DNA of 64,000 nucleotides from Phytophthora sp. 'mugwort' (lineage: Eukaryota; Oomycota; Peronosporomycetes; Peronosporales; Peronosporaceae): positions 9,858,001 through 9,922,000 of the forward strand of contig JAUCEF010000007.1 of the NCBI GenBank assembly GCA_033558025.1, given 5' to 3'. Positions 22,790 to 34,535 of this stretch are shown one piece after another. How positions within the stretch are numbered: the first letter of the stretch is position 1; the number at the start of each line of letters is the position of its first letter. A program made the translations under genes and the position numbers. Under the pieces are notes generated by a model that did not search any database, had not been told where the DNA came from, and saw only the letters and a list, made by a program, of their open reading frames with translations.

Positions 22790-23946
22790 TTGCGAAATGG
22801 CGCCAAGACCACACAACCTCTTCCAGACTGCGGATACATGATCGCCGGACTCCACCTCCATCCCGATGTCGTCAGGAAGCTGGAAAAGGAGGCAGTATGC
22901 ATGTATGTATGTATGTATGTATGTATGTATGTATGTATGTATGTATGTATGTATGTATGTATGTATGTATGTATGTATGTATGTATGTATGTATGTATGT
23001 ATGTATGTATGTATGTATGTATGTATGTATGTATGTATGTATGTATGTATGTATGTATGTATGTATGTATGTATGTATGTATCTATGTATGTATGTATGT
23101 ATGTATGTATGTATCTATGTATGTATGTATCTATGTATGTATGTATGTATGTATGTATGTATGTATGTATGTATGTATGTATGTATGTATGTATGTATAG
23201 TAACAGAACGCCTCCACGATGCATGGACGCCGACTACGTTTTCATTTATGCGTTCGCAGTCCAACGGAGGCGACCAAGAACCTCACCAAGATTACAACAA
23301 ACAACCCAGTGGAACAATTTAACAGAACGCTCAGGCGTCAGTACACTCTTCATAGCATACTCAACATGGGTGCCCTGCTACAGTAGTTCCTTACTGCTGC
23401 ACAGATGAAAGCTTGAGTGGCAATGGCTTTGCCACCGAACCAGTAATCCCCAAGTCTATCATCAGGCGCGGAAGAGTTGGCGACGGCAACCTTGCTGTAC
23501 AAGTATGCGCCCGGTTGCGAGACTATCGCATTCCTGCTTGACTCCGAGGACTTCGACAGCTTCGTCGATGTGGTCCGCGTCGTATCGAAACTGTGCCCTC
23601 GTATCTTCGACCCTGAAGTTGGTCGAGTACACGAAGCACTCATGGTCACGACAGATCAGGGTCCCCACTCGGCGCGAATGGAAGTGCACGGAATGCCGAG
23701 CACGGGTTGGTCTGCCAATACGTTGACACGATCGTGTGGCTGTCTCTTTTTCCAGAAGTATGCTGCCTGCATTCACTTGACGTACTCACTATCGGTTCGT
23801 GGGCTCCTTCGCGCTGGGAACGCGAGATGTTGGTGTATCGCGCGAGTAAGTCCCGTCGACTGATGAGCGAAGCTAAGAGCTCAGGTCGTCCTCCTCAAAA
23901 CGGCTACGCACTCGACGAAGCCAGAATGCGTAAGGGAACACAGTAA
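22790..23946 (+). pseudogene. MULE transposase C-terminal relic with SWIM finger
   Basis: Frames give TNNPVEQFNRTLRRQYTLHS near 23285-23350, the stretch preceding the SWIM finger in oomycete MULE transposases. Near 23720-23780 come TLTRSCGCLFFQKYAACIHL, a SWIM zinc finger of the form CxCxnCxH. The tail SKSRRLMSEAKSSGRPPQNG resembles the basic end of such proteins. The N-terminal domain and the catalytic core are missing, and a 300-bp tetranucleotide array cuts the sequence at 22901-23199. Stops and frame changes make it a pseudogene. It may once have belonged with the N-terminal relic at 25370-26210, but the orientations are opposite. Confidence 0.62.
22901..23199. repeat. (ATGT)n tetranucleotide satellite
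   Basis: About 74 units of ATGT over 299 bp, with isolated ATCT variants near 23081, 23113 and 23129. Because four is not a multiple of three, all frames on the plus strand read Met-Tyr-Val-Cys repeats without stops; these are not genes. Confidence 0.97.
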
Positions 23947-25369
23947 AAACAGCAAACACTTGTCAGCAACTCTTGTATTGCATTAAGCTGCAAAACAAAC
24001 TTTTGTCAATGCTCAGCCGTCACATAAGCTACATGAACCACCTTCAAGATCGTCGCACAGAACTCAAGTGGACGGCCAGACTGAGCTGTCATAGACGGAC
24101 TGAAACTCAGCACTGTATCGACCCGAAACGAAGTGTAGCAGCACAATGAGCGCCAACTCGCATCAGTAGGGTCGTGCCTCCTGCGCACGTCAAGGCGCAC
24201 GAGAGGGTCCGTATCAGGCTACATCTAAGCTGTCGCTGCCAAGAAATAACTGAAAGTTTGTATACCAGCGGCCTGCGGTACACTAAACCATGGTCAGCAC
24301 CACGTACATCACGCACGCGCAGCCGAAGAGCACTGCATATCCTTCCTTACATTACCGCGCACGTAGGGAGCCCTTGCAGGGTTCCGTTCGGCCCGCCATG
24401 ACTGCGCTGTATCGTCTAAGCTGCCCTCCAACCACCTGGACACCATCAAACAAAGCCGATCAATCAATGGGTACTCCTTCGCATAGCTGATCACTGCACA
24501 TTCCTCGCACCACTAAGGGCACATGACGAGCATCGCAGCCCCCCCCCCCCATAAAAACACCACGGTCACGGAGCCGACTAACCCTCTCCTGATATGGCGC
24601 CTGGGCTAATTTCTCCATGGAACTTCTGTGTGAATGCGAAGCATTGAAGGATTGGCGTCGATAATTGCAGGTTCAGTATTGCTAGTTTAGGGATGAGTTG
24701 CAGTTTTGAAGTGTTGTCATATCGGGGCACAGGTTGCCCATTCAGAGCATCGTTGGTTGGCCGGCTGGCGCTGTGTGCACGTACTGCCTGTCTCCTGTAT
24801 TGGTGCTCATGTGCTTTGTGCGATATTTATGATTTTACCTTCGGGTATTTTCCGTATTTTGTCTCCGAGGAGGGCCATTTCATAGGAAAGGACAGTTTGT
24901 TCAGACTTTGCACAATCCATATCATCTGGATACTATCCAAGGAGAGCATCCAAAAAAAATAATACAAAAATGTAGCGTGTCCGTTGCAGAGAATAGACAT
25001 GTATTGTCGAAATAGAAAGTAGCGCAAATACCTTATTTGACCTGCTTTGGTCAGTACGACACCGCATATCGACGAGTCGTTGGTGACAGTGCTTCCACCG
25101 TTGACTTGTGACTTAAGCTACGGTTCCTAAAAATGTTGCTTTTCACGAGCCCAACATCCCTGCAGGATTCTGGGGATACGCGGTAGGAACTAAACCCGAA
25201 TCTTATGCATTTGAGTAAGAGTTCTTAGACCATCCTTGCGTTTAGCTAGATAATAAACCAACTAGTTCGTACTACTCGGCGTGCGCCCGCGAAACGCGTG
25301 CGACCTGAATGAGCTACTCTTCGTGTAGATCTTGTCGCACACGTTGTACTTGTACTCACCCTGGTTGTC
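23947..25369. other. Unassigned, with dispersed repeat copy B
   Basis: No gene supported. Copy B of the dispersed repeat lies at 24865-24990. A run of 12 C lies at 24539-24550. Confidence 0.4.
24865..24990 (+). repeat. Dispersed ~125-bp repeat, copy B
   Basis: Matches copy A (22607-22735) from GGAGGGCCATTTC through CATAGGAAAGGACAGTTTGT to TAGCGTGTCCGTTGCA with scattered substitutions. A partial third copy of the leading part (AAGGAGGCCATTTC) is seen in reverse at about 27860-27903. Confidence 0.65.
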
Positions 25370-26210
25370 CGTGCGAAGACGTTTTTCTGGTTCTCTGCGC
25401 AAGTGGGATTCTTGGTGCAGTAGCGGCGGTGCATACGAAAATCGTTAGTTTCCAGACACTTGAAACCCAAGACCTTGATAGTGAATTCGATGCAGCGCAG
25501 CAAACATCTCCGTGTAGTGTGCCTCTGTGCTCTGCAACGACACAAATAGTGCTACCACATGGAAGGTACGCGCACGATCCGACACGCCTATGACGACAAC
25601 GGGATAGCCAGCCTGATTGAGTTTGAAGGTGGCGTCGCGGGCATATCAGGGAGCCTGCCTCGTGACTGGCAGTGCCAGTGGCACGCAGCAGAAGCCTGCG
25701 AGAGGTGACTCCCACAATAAACGGTTTCACATCGGAACCAGTCCCAATAGCAGGGTGTCCGTCGCCATTCGTGCTCAGTGTGAACGTAAAGCTCTCCATG
25801 GTGTTGACGTAAGCTGCGTCGCGAATCAGCTCCCGTGTTTCCTCCTCCAGTTGTTGTTGCCGATCTTCGTGCACGCGTAGTGTTGACAGAAACGCTGAGT
25901 TGTATGGAAGACCTTCCGGTTCGAGGTTGAACTTGCGTAGAATTCCATTCCGAATGCGGACAGGCTTACGTCCGCCGCCATTTCTTGCCCAAACACCTTC
26001 ATCTCAAGCGTGAGGAAAAGCTTCCGTTTCGAGGGCATCTCAGTGACATGATTTCCCGTCTCGAGGATGTCGACGAGGTCGAGCTTCTCGCAGTGCAGCG
26101 TCTTCGCTCTCCATACGCACTTCGCGTAGGGAGCCTCGTCTGCGCAGCTCGGCATCTGCAGCGCCGCAGGCGGTAGCGCAAATTGTGCGGTGCTGTCACG
26201 TTGCACACGG
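25370..26210 (-). pseudogene. MULE transposase N-terminal and catalytic-start relic
   Basis: Minus-strand translation gives RAKTLHCEKLDLVDILETGN, later ESFTFTLSTNGDGHPAIGTG followed by SDVKPFIVGVT, then in broken frames blocks resembling DATFKLNxxGYPVxVxGxSDRARxFHxVALF. These are the region preceding and including the first catalytic Asp of oomycete MULE transposases. The last third is interrupted by stops. No C-terminal part follows on this strand. Confidence 0.6.
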
Positions 26211-28106
26211 TATATGACACGGCTCGCTCTTGCTTATCTTTGACGCCTTTAAAGGCTTGAGCAAGATATTGGCATCTTACCTAGAAATGCGGTTAGCGAG
26301 AGCGGTCCAGGAGGGCTCTTGGCATGGTGTGAGAGGGTGCGCGGACAGCGGTCTGAGGGCGGAGGGATGTAGGGCTCTGGTTACTTTTGGTTGTGAACGG
26401 GTACGCGCTTAGGGTGGTTGGGTGTTGGTAGAATGACTGGTACAGATAATCCTGTCCTAGATGGTCCCTGTAATCACTGATATCCTGCTATATTTGATGT
26501 GTACCAAGTCCACCTACTTGGTTCCTAGCCAACCGTTTAGAGTTATTTGATATCCCTGTCAAACGCTAAACTTGATACCATTATGGCCAGAATCTGATAC
26601 ATAAATGGTGTATAAGATTTCAAGTAACCATTGTCTTGCTTCTCTTCGCTCGCGGCTTGCAATGCTTTGTTGGGTCTCAATAAAAAAATGTGTAGAACAG
26701 ACCTGTTCATTAAATCTAGACGTTCCCAATTGCGTAGTTCTTGATAAAACTACGCAGACACTCTATATGAGCTTACATTGAAGCCATGTCCACCGAACCA
26801 AACCATTTTTCACCATGCACCCGAAAATTGTTAAGAGCGTGATGATTTTAAAACGACTGTAGTAATTCATTGAGGAAGCCTCCTGCGGGACCTGCATCTT
26901 CTCCAGCAAGCGCAAGCCCTTCGCCGTAATCATATTACAGTCGAGTATGCGGCGAAGCGGACAGTGAAGTATTCAGTTCGCGGGGGTCTCGTCAAGCTCG
27001 GGAACGTTTAGCGGCTGTGGGCGCCTGACCTCTCGACCATCGTCCCTGACGCCCAGATAGCGCTCGCTTGTTTGACTATCCCTCAAATGGCGCCTTGCAC
27101 CAGCCTCTTTGCCAGAGCAAACTCGCGTTCCACCCTCTCGGCTATTAAGCTCGGAAAAGCTTGTTTCCGCACGCATTCTTTTGTGCTCCTGCGTGAAGCT
27201 CCCGATGTGCTTCACTTCCTCCCCGCTGCGGAATGCTGAATAAAACTCTATGCAGTGCTTAGCGGGTCTATTTTTAAGCTAGGAGCTCAGGACACACGCA
27301 ATCTTACCGTCTCACTAGTTGATAGTATTCCTATAAATGATACTGACCTAGGCAACAGCAACTATTAGCTAGGACAGGGTTATCTGTAGTGCTTTCGTGC
27401 TGAAGCTTAGTGTTTTAGTACATAGTAAGGTGCTACTGGTTGGCGTTGGATACTCGCGGTGTTCTACACGGTTAGTGTTTTTTATGGCACGCGTTGCTGC
27501 ACCCAACTCGCCGCGTCCCGTTTTTAGCTTAAGCTTACGTTTTGTATTGATTGTTTCACATCAAGGTTAACCCTAGCCTCCCGGGGACCGATGGCATCGC
27601 GGGCTTGGGTTTTGCTTCGCAAAGGCAGTCACTGCGCTCCTGCGAGGAAAAGACTATGTTCGGTCCGCTACAGTGCTCGGCTCGCTGGAAAGCTCGGCGC
27701 TGGGCCCGCCTCCGTAAATACCGCGCGGGTTTGATGTGGCTACGCGCGCTCGCAACCGCTCTCCTCCGTTGGTTCTTTTATGCGGCATTCACCCCTTCCT
27801 TTTTCAGTTGGGTGCAGCACTCGCTCTCTTTTTTTATTGGTATTGGTCTTAGGTTGTCCTCCTTAGAAATGGCCTCCTTAGTCTTGCCCCGCAGCGAGCA
27901 CTAGGGTCGCTGGGATGCATAGCTGGGTGATAGATATTCCTAAATATGACACCCCGTCTTTTCGCATCTTTAATAAGTGTTTGGTTGACACTGCCGACAG
28001 GAATAAATATTACTTATGTCTGTCGGTAGGAAAATATTGTTTATGTCTGTCGGCAGTGTCAGCCAAACATTATTACCGTAAGAGCTTTGTCATAGGCGGT
28101 AATATG
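26211..28106. other. Unassigned, with a hairpin element
   Basis: No gene supported. Contains a partial reverse copy of the dispersed repeat (27860-27903) and the hairpin element at 27971-28075. Confidence 0.45.
27971..28075. mobile_element. 105-bp hairpin (MITE-like) element
   Basis: Left arm 27971-28000 begins TAATAAGTGTTTGG and right arm 28047-28075 ends CCAAACATTATTA. They pair over about 29 bp with one mismatch and one bulged base. The motif TTATGTCTGTCGG occurs twice in the right half. No coding capacity. The A/T-rich ends could be part of the arm or a duplicated target. Confidence 0.7.
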
Positions 28107-29749
28107 TCATAAACGGTACTCGCATTTTTTTGGTACAAGCGTGTTTATAGTTTTCATTGGTAACAACCATCTTGTGAGGATGAAGCGGAATACACTCAGG
28201 GCAAATTCAACGAAGTGATCGACAAGCTGGATGCACTGAACCTTGTTAAGGGGGCTGCGCGAATGCAGACAAGCGTAGTGGATAGTTTCGATGCAGAAGC
28301 GATATCGGTAACTGAGGAATCGTAAGATGTTTAAAGTTAGGCACTCTTTGCTGCACCGAGCTGGAAAATATGAGACGAGGCAATTGTACCCAGCCACAAC
28401 CATCCGGGACCCAATTACAACCAATTGAGACCATCTGACAACCATATCGTGCCCATCGAGCAACCAGCTCAAGAAAGTCAGTGCTGTATACTATACACCT
28501 GACTCGTGTAGCCGGATAGCTATTTGCCTGTGTCCAGTTCATAGACTACGGCGCCAGAGCTACCATCGTACAGATCTGAGCTATAACCATAACAAGAGAC
28601 AGGCGTTGCAAAATGAAGTGATATATTGATCGCTTAGATCCTGTCGCGGCTTTCTTACTCTTTCATACACACGCGCAGGTATCAGTAACGCATGCACTGC
28701 AGTGTCTTCTTACTCAGGTGCTCAGATCCACAAAACATCTCGAAAGCCAGCAGGACGTAAATACCGCAATTGTAACTGTCTGTTTGGATTCCTAAGCCAG
28801 GGTCGTGAGACACCAAACGAAAGCGGGGAAGCATCGCTTCTGGTACCATTGGTGTTAGCCATTGCGCCATGGAACGAACTGTTATTAGGTCACGACGACG
28901 CCATGGAATCGTAGCAGTAAACCCTGCCCTTTCCCAGCTCCATCAACACTGCGCACCAATGATTGTTATTAAGGTTAATCGGGCATAGCACCTTCGCCAC
29001 CTTGGATACACCAGCTAGAGCATGCGAAAATGCTTGGTTTCCATCGTAATTTCTCCATTTTTTACACCAACATCTAAGGATCGATCACTCAGATGTTTGG
29101 ATCTTCGCCAAACAATTTTGTGAGGATTTTCTTCATCGATTTGGCGCTAATTGCCGATCTTGCCGCTAAGTCCAGCAACTCTGTTTTTTTTTCGTACGAC
29201 AGCATAGGCATATTTTTCACCATTTCAGGTATCTCTGCATCTGTTTCGACGTAGAAACTTGAGTTTCCGTAGCACGAGTAACCTACCTGTCTAATCCAAT
29301 CCAGTGTCCTTTTAATCGTCTTTGCAGCGCGATCCATCGGAAATATTCTGATAATCGCTTTGGGTCTCATCAGCGGTATCGTTCGAGGTAATTTTGACAA
29401 TTCGTGTACAATGGGGGGTTAGGTTTCGATCCGAAAAGAAACTGGCTGAACTGAAGAATCTTCTCGTGCGATGACTTGTAGGTAGGTAAAAAAACGTTCT
29501 AGAATCCCGTAAGCAGTCAATTGGTTCTGTTGATTATGGTGCATTTGCAGATCTTTTTCGACCGTAACAATGTTTTGTTTTCGCTTGGCTTTCACTGATT
29601 TGGATTTCTGCTTCGGTCGTCCTCTCGACTTAGGAGGACTAGAGCTTTCGATGTCCTGACTTAGGTCCGCCAAAGGTAGTGTTGTAGGTTGGTTTTCATT
29701 GATGTTTGTTGTTGCCAAATCAACTTCATTCACCCCTGATTCGACAGCA

Positions 29750-29990
29750 TCTTCGGTACCCGGCTCCCCGGTCCCAGTGTCCAGCTCATCCGTCCCAGTC
29801 CCTGACTCGTTCGTTCCAGTGGTCAACTCATCTGCTCCAGAACCCAACTGATCTGCTACAGGACCCAAGTCGTTCGTTCCAGATCCTAACTCGTTTGTTC
29901 CATTACCCAGTTCATCAGTTCCACTACCCAGCTCATCAGTTCCAGTGCCCAGCTCGTCAGTTCCAGTGCCCAGGTGAGCTGGAAAGATGG
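29750..29990 (-). repeat. 21-bp tandem repeat coding for a heptapeptide
   Basis: About eleven units encode variants of LGTGTDE (LGSGTDE, LGNGTNE, LGSGTND, LTTGTNE) between the SWIM-like motif and the Ulp1 domain of the MULE gene. The frame stays open throughout, and substitutions fall mainly at the third, fifth and seventh residues. Confidence 0.88.
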
Positions 29991-30939
29991 GGTATCTGCG
30001 GAAGAATCGTTGCACCATGAATGTAGCTCATCTGACGTTTCCACCAATTCCTCACCGGCTAAACAATCCCCTCATCCCCACTTGCTGTATAAGTGTGTAT
30101 CTGTGTTACTGGTCTAGTAATTGTATCATATTCACCATGCTTAAAAAAGACCTGCTACCTCCCGAAGAGCTTTCAGAGCAACTTTATACTCTTTCATTCC
30201 CAAACCGCTCAAATGTTCGCTGATCGACGTCGCCACCAAGTTCGCCTCACGAAACTTCCGGTTCAAATCCCAGCTTGCCGTCGTTTCTTTCAGCACGCGT
30301 TCAACATGCAGACGGCCACCAGTCAATTGTGGGAGGTTCGAATCTGAACGAAGTGATGACAGCAACCAACATGGATTGATAAGCCGAGTAGGGATGACGT
30401 TCTCCAGTTGTAATGCTTTACGAATGTAAAAGACGTAGCGGCATGCTGCCATGAACCCATGAACAGGCAGGAGCAAGACCAAGTAGACTTCATCACTGAA
30501 TACTTACTGAATCCTCCTCGTCGGAATCGAACTGAATCAGGTAAACTCCAAGAACAGATTCGTGAAACTTGTAATTTGCTCGACCGATCGCAAAGGAGTA
30601 TTGTTCATGAACGAGTTCACACGCGTGTCCGCTCACCAATTTGCCCAGAAAACTCATTTCATTGTCATACTTCGAATTTTGGACGACAGAAAGTTTGTGG
30701 ACAGCATGTACAAACTTCTTCTCTTCCTGGGTTTGATACCACATAATAGCCACAATGCATTTGCCCACCTGCATCGTTGGATTCACCAGTTCTTTCAGCT
30801 GCTTCCATGGTGCCTCTAGTCTGTTGTTGACGTTATTCCCGAGCGTGCAATCGTTTTGTTCGAATGCACACTACATATCTCGACAGCTGTCCCAATTTCT
30901 CGCAAAATAAGCTTCGAACGGGTGATCGGGAACGTTTCA

Positions 30940-31050
30940 GAGTCTGATCCCAATTCTCCGCGTATGTCCACCACTCGGGCAAAACGCGTTCCCAAGCCTT
31001 CACTGCCGGTGCCCAATCCATCGGTAACCGTGCCCAAACGGTTAGCTCTG
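30940..31050 (-). repeat. Second block of the same heptapeptide repeat
   Basis: LGTVTDG, LGTGSEG, LGTRFAR and LGSDSE-like units lie inside the transposase part of the MULE gene, in the same strand and frame sense as the larger array 1 kb downstream. Confidence 0.7.
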
Positions 31051-32670
31051 GTTTGGGACCCCATCCCGGAGCCTATCAGCATCATGTGGCGCATGTAGCC
31101 ACGGAGCTTCCGGAATTGTCGCTCAGTTTTCGCGTAGACTAATAAGTTCACTATTCCATCCAATTGACCTATTTGCCACGATGTAAAGGCATAATCTTTT
31201 GACGCAAGCTGTTCACGGAGATAATTCAGGACGTGTGACTGGTATAACAACAGCCGTGCGTTCGGAAAAGCCGTCTTTAACACTGTGATCGCCCTAAAAT
31301 CCTTGTCGATCAGTACACATTTAATCCGAGTCCAAGCCGGATTCTTCTTCTTGAACTCTTGGAGAGATGTTAATAGGTAGTGTTCCGTTCGTTTTGCACA
31401 AGTGCATGTTGCACGAACTGCCTTTTGCCGAACGCGCGTGTGACATAATCGAGAAAAACTTGTATTTCGAAAAATTAGCCCCGTGCGTTGCGTCAATCAC
31501 GACAACCTTAGGAAACCTATTAAATATTTCGCGCATACAATTTGTCTGAAAAGTTATACAGGTTGTAAGATTCTACGACACAGCGATAGGTCGTTAGAAG
31601 CTTCATTTGAAAGGAAAAAATGAAACTGATACCTTGCTGTTGACAATGTCCACGAAGATACCTCCAACATTTCCTGGCTCTGAGAAAACTCTTTCATCCA
31701 CAGTTTCATACGTTCCGCACTTGTTGAAGCGGCGTGTCCTTGCTTCTTCAGTCTGTATACAAGGTTATGATGGTCTTAAGCGATTGGGGTACAGCTGGAG
31801 TCCCGTGAATAAACTGCAAAATCCGCTTCTTCTTGGCCCCCGCCTTCGCCAGACGAGTCACAGTATCGGCGACCGCAGGCTCCAAGGCAATCCTATTGTG
31901 CGCGTAATGATCGAAAGTATGTTTGCTAAGCGGATGGTTGTGCTCCAAGCGAAACGTAGTGATGCGTAACTTGAAGGTAGGAGGCGGTGTATCCACAACT
32001 TGAACATGCGTTAATCTAAACAGCGGAAACGATGGACAGCAACATATTAATAAGAAATTAACTCAATTCCCAACTCATATCGGCAAGATGACCAACGGAA
32101 ACCCATCTGATACCCAACTTGACACCCATCTGAATCCCATCTGCCACCAATTTAGAATGGAGCGTACCTGAGCGTCGCATTCAAAAGCCCTCGACTGATG
32201 TCGCATCCTCTTTCCCTGTCCCGCGATTTGTACTTCCCTGCGTGGATACACACGTATATCTCCCGTAATACACCCACTCATCTGGCACAAGGTTGCTTGG
32301 ATTTTCTTGCGCGTTTGTTCCTCTGCGCCACCTTGTTGTTCGTACGTACGCGAAAACTCTTGATAACACAAACATAGCAACGGTAACATTAATATCGCAA
32401 CAATGTAGTCAGTATAACAATGCTTACCTGACGTGTGGCATTTGTGTACTCTCGTAGATACAGATCTAGAGCTTCCCAAGAACCGAACTCCGTTATGTCT
32501 GACGTGAACGCCAACGTAGAGGGATTGCGGCCTGATGGATTGATCACACTATTGGGGTAGTCCGCTGGAGCTAACCTTCTTTTCTTGGAAGTAGTGCTGA
32601 CTGCAGTGGACGAGGCTTCAGCAGAGTCGCACTCCTCCGCAGACTCGATCCATTCTTCGTCGCTGGACAC

Positions 32671-33398
32671 TGCGACTGCAGATCCAGCTCTTCACTGCCT
32701 GCGCTACAGGCGTCGGCGGCAGAAGGGCGCGCCATTCCGCGCGTCCCGACGATCTCCATCCGTTGCTTCCCGCTTTTTCGTATCCCCCCCCTTCGAAACA
32801 GGTATATTCAGTTATACTCGTATACGCTGGTCGGATAGCGACAGTCCTTACCCTCACAACAGCTGCAAATCTGATCGCGATTGAACGACGCTCAACTGGG
32901 TGCAGCAAGCACTCTATTAAAATTATACCACTTTACTTGGCACACTTGATGTAATTCTTCTCGCCTGGGTGACACATGCTGTAACGCTTGTACAGCGCTC
33001 TGACACGCGAGTTGTCCTTTTAGCGCACTTCCAGCTTGATATACAAGTGAGTACCATGCCTGGCCGTTTGGCTGCCACTTTATCCAGCACTCAAAGACGC
33101 GGAGAGATTTGCCCAGCCTCTCGTCGTACTTATACGAGCATTGTGCCGCGCGGGGCAGCGGCCATGTGGCGGCTCCTCGAACCCAATGTGCAATCACCTT
33201 TCTCCATGTTTGTGTCATTGGTGCTACCCATTTTGGGTGGATCTGGTGTACATGACCACCGCCTTTGGCATAGACATTACGGTAATAACATCATTAGTGA
33301 TGTGCGCTACACTAATATGAACCTTGTTTTTACTTATTTTGTGACAGCCGCTTGGTACTGTATCCCTTCATTCGACGAGTGGAGGCAAGTCCGTCAAG
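32671..33398. other. Intergenic between MULE and MetAP1a
   Basis: No gene supported. It should hold the MULE terminus and the MetAP1a promoter. CTTCATTCGAC at about 33367, 30 bp before the start codon, loosely resembles the oomycete initiator core TCATTY. Confidence 0.4.
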
Positions 33399-34535
33399 AT
33401 GGGAGGAGCTGTATGTGTGACCCCGACATGCGGCAAGAGCGGCTCGCTCGTTTGTCCGACGTGCAAGAAGCTAGGTATCCCGCCGGCCATGAGCACCTTC
33501 TGCTCGCAGGAGTGCTTTAAAGGTTACTGGTCCTCGCACAAGGCACTGCACAAGATGTTCACACAGGCCCTCGCCGAGGAGCAGGCCCGCGCCGAGCACG
33601 CGTCGCCCTTCGATGGTTTCGAGTTCACAGGGAAATTGCGGCCCGGTGAGGTCTCGGTGATGAGCGTGGTGTCCGAGCACATCCAGCGCCCGGACTACGC
33701 CGAGACGGGCATCCCAGTGTCGGAGCAGCAAGCCAGCAAGGCCATCCCCATCTACACGCCCGAGCAGATCGCGGGCATCCGCGAGGCCTGCCGCCTTGGA
33801 CGCGAGGTGCTCGACATCGCCGGCAAGGCGCTATGTCCCGGCATCACGGGTGACGAGATTGACAAGATTGTGCACCAAGCCTGCATGGAACGCGGCTGCT
33901 ACCCGTCGCCGCTTAACTACTATCACTTTCCCAAGTCAGTCTGCATCTCGGTGAATGAGGTCATTTGCCACGGCATCCCTGACTCGCGTCCCATCGAGGA
34001 TGGCGATATTGTTAACTTGGATGTGACGGTTTACAAGGACGGCTACCACGGAGACCTAAACGACACGTTCCTAGTGGGCAACGTGGACGAGGACGGCGTG
34101 CGACTGGTCAAGACGGCGTTCGAGAGTCTGGAGGCGGCCTCCAAGCTCGTGCGCCCCGGCACCATGTTCCGTGAGCTGGGCAAGCACATCGCGTCGGTAG
34201 CCAACGCGCAGGATTTCTCGGTCGTCAAGACGTACTGCGGCCACGGCATCGGCTCACTCTTCCACTGCTCTCCGAACGTCCCCCACTACGCAAAGAACAA
34301 GGCTGTTGGCATCATGAAACCCGGCATGATCTTCACCATTGAGCCGATGATTAACATGGGCACGTGGCGGGACAAGACATGGCCGGACGACTGGACGGCC
34401 GTGACGCAGGATGGTCTGCGCTCGGCGCAGTTCGAGCACACGTTCCTTGTGACTGAGACGGGCTACGAAATCTTGACTGCGCGCGAGAACGAGCCCGTGA
34501 TGGAGTGGGATTTCGCCAAGGTGCACAGACCGTAA
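33399..34535 (+). CDS. MAP1: Methionine aminopeptidase type 1 (paralogue a)
   Basis: A 378-residue intronless frame. MetAP1 removes the initiator methionine from nascent cytosolic proteins at the ribosome. The first 50 residues hold the eukaryotic zinc finger ([19 protein letters not shown], then [19 protein letters not shown]). The catalytic pita-bread domain runs from about residue 110. The five metal ligands are in DVTVY, GDLND, CGHGIG, FTIEPM and QFEHT. The segment [16 protein letters not shown] carries the conserved His beside the substrate pocket. Length and architecture match the family. The ATG at 33399 gives MGGAVCVTP immediately before the finger. A closely related inverted copy lies at 43227-44378. 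The gene stands at the boundary between the repeat-rich half and the gene-dense half. Confidence 0.97.
   Translation: MGGAVCVTPTCGKSGSLVCPTCKKLGIPPAMSTFCSQECFKGYWSSHKALHKMFTQALAEEQARAEHASPFDGFEFTGKLRPGEVSVMSVVSEHIQRPDYAETGIPVSEQQASKAIPIYTPEQIAGIREACRLGREVLDIAGKALCPGITGDEIDKIVHQACMERGCYPSPLNYYHFPKSVCISVNEVICHGIPDSRPIEDGDIVNLDVTVYKDGYHGDLNDTFLVGNVDEDGVRLVKTAFESLEAASKLVRPGTMFRELGKHIASVANAQDFSVVKTYCGHGIGSLFHCSPNVPHYAKNKAVGIMKPGMIFTIEPMINMGTWRDKTWPDDWTAVTQDGLRSAQFEHTFLVTETGYEILTARENEPVMEWDFAKVHRP

Larger units (their letters stand above)
28686..32670 (-). mobile_element. Mutator-like element gene: FAR1-type finger, MULE transposase, SWIM, Ulp1 protease
   Basis: A long multi-exon or decayed gene. 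The 5' exon (32670-32430) begins MSSDEEWIESAEE and ends at a clear GTAAGC donor. A FAR1-like finger follows (VPDEWVYYGRYTC, then LEHNHPLSKHTF near 31930). The transposase core has VVVIDATHG at about 31510, CVLIDKDFRAITVLKTAFPN at 31310 and LLYQSHVLNYLREQL. A SWIM-like ACRYVFYIRKALQ at 30440 has Tyr where the His is usual. After linkers come INLNNNHWCAVLMELG, VYCYDS and GIQTDSYNCGIYVLL (29000-28770), which supply the His, Asp, Gln and Cys of a Ulp1/SENP (C48) protease. Heptapeptide repeats lie at 29750-29990 and 30940-31050. Several frame changes suggest it is probably inactive, though unmapped introns could account for some. Confidence 0.7.

Noticed and set aside
22901..23199. CRISPR-like array
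   Set aside because: A pure tetranucleotide array with no spacers in a eukaryotic context.
22700..23408. Long open frames of 141-182 codons on both strands reading Met-Tyr-Val-Cys or Tyr-Ile-His-Thr repeats
   Set aside because: They are generated by the ATGT satellite, which has no stop in any frame; none has a non-repetitive coding part.
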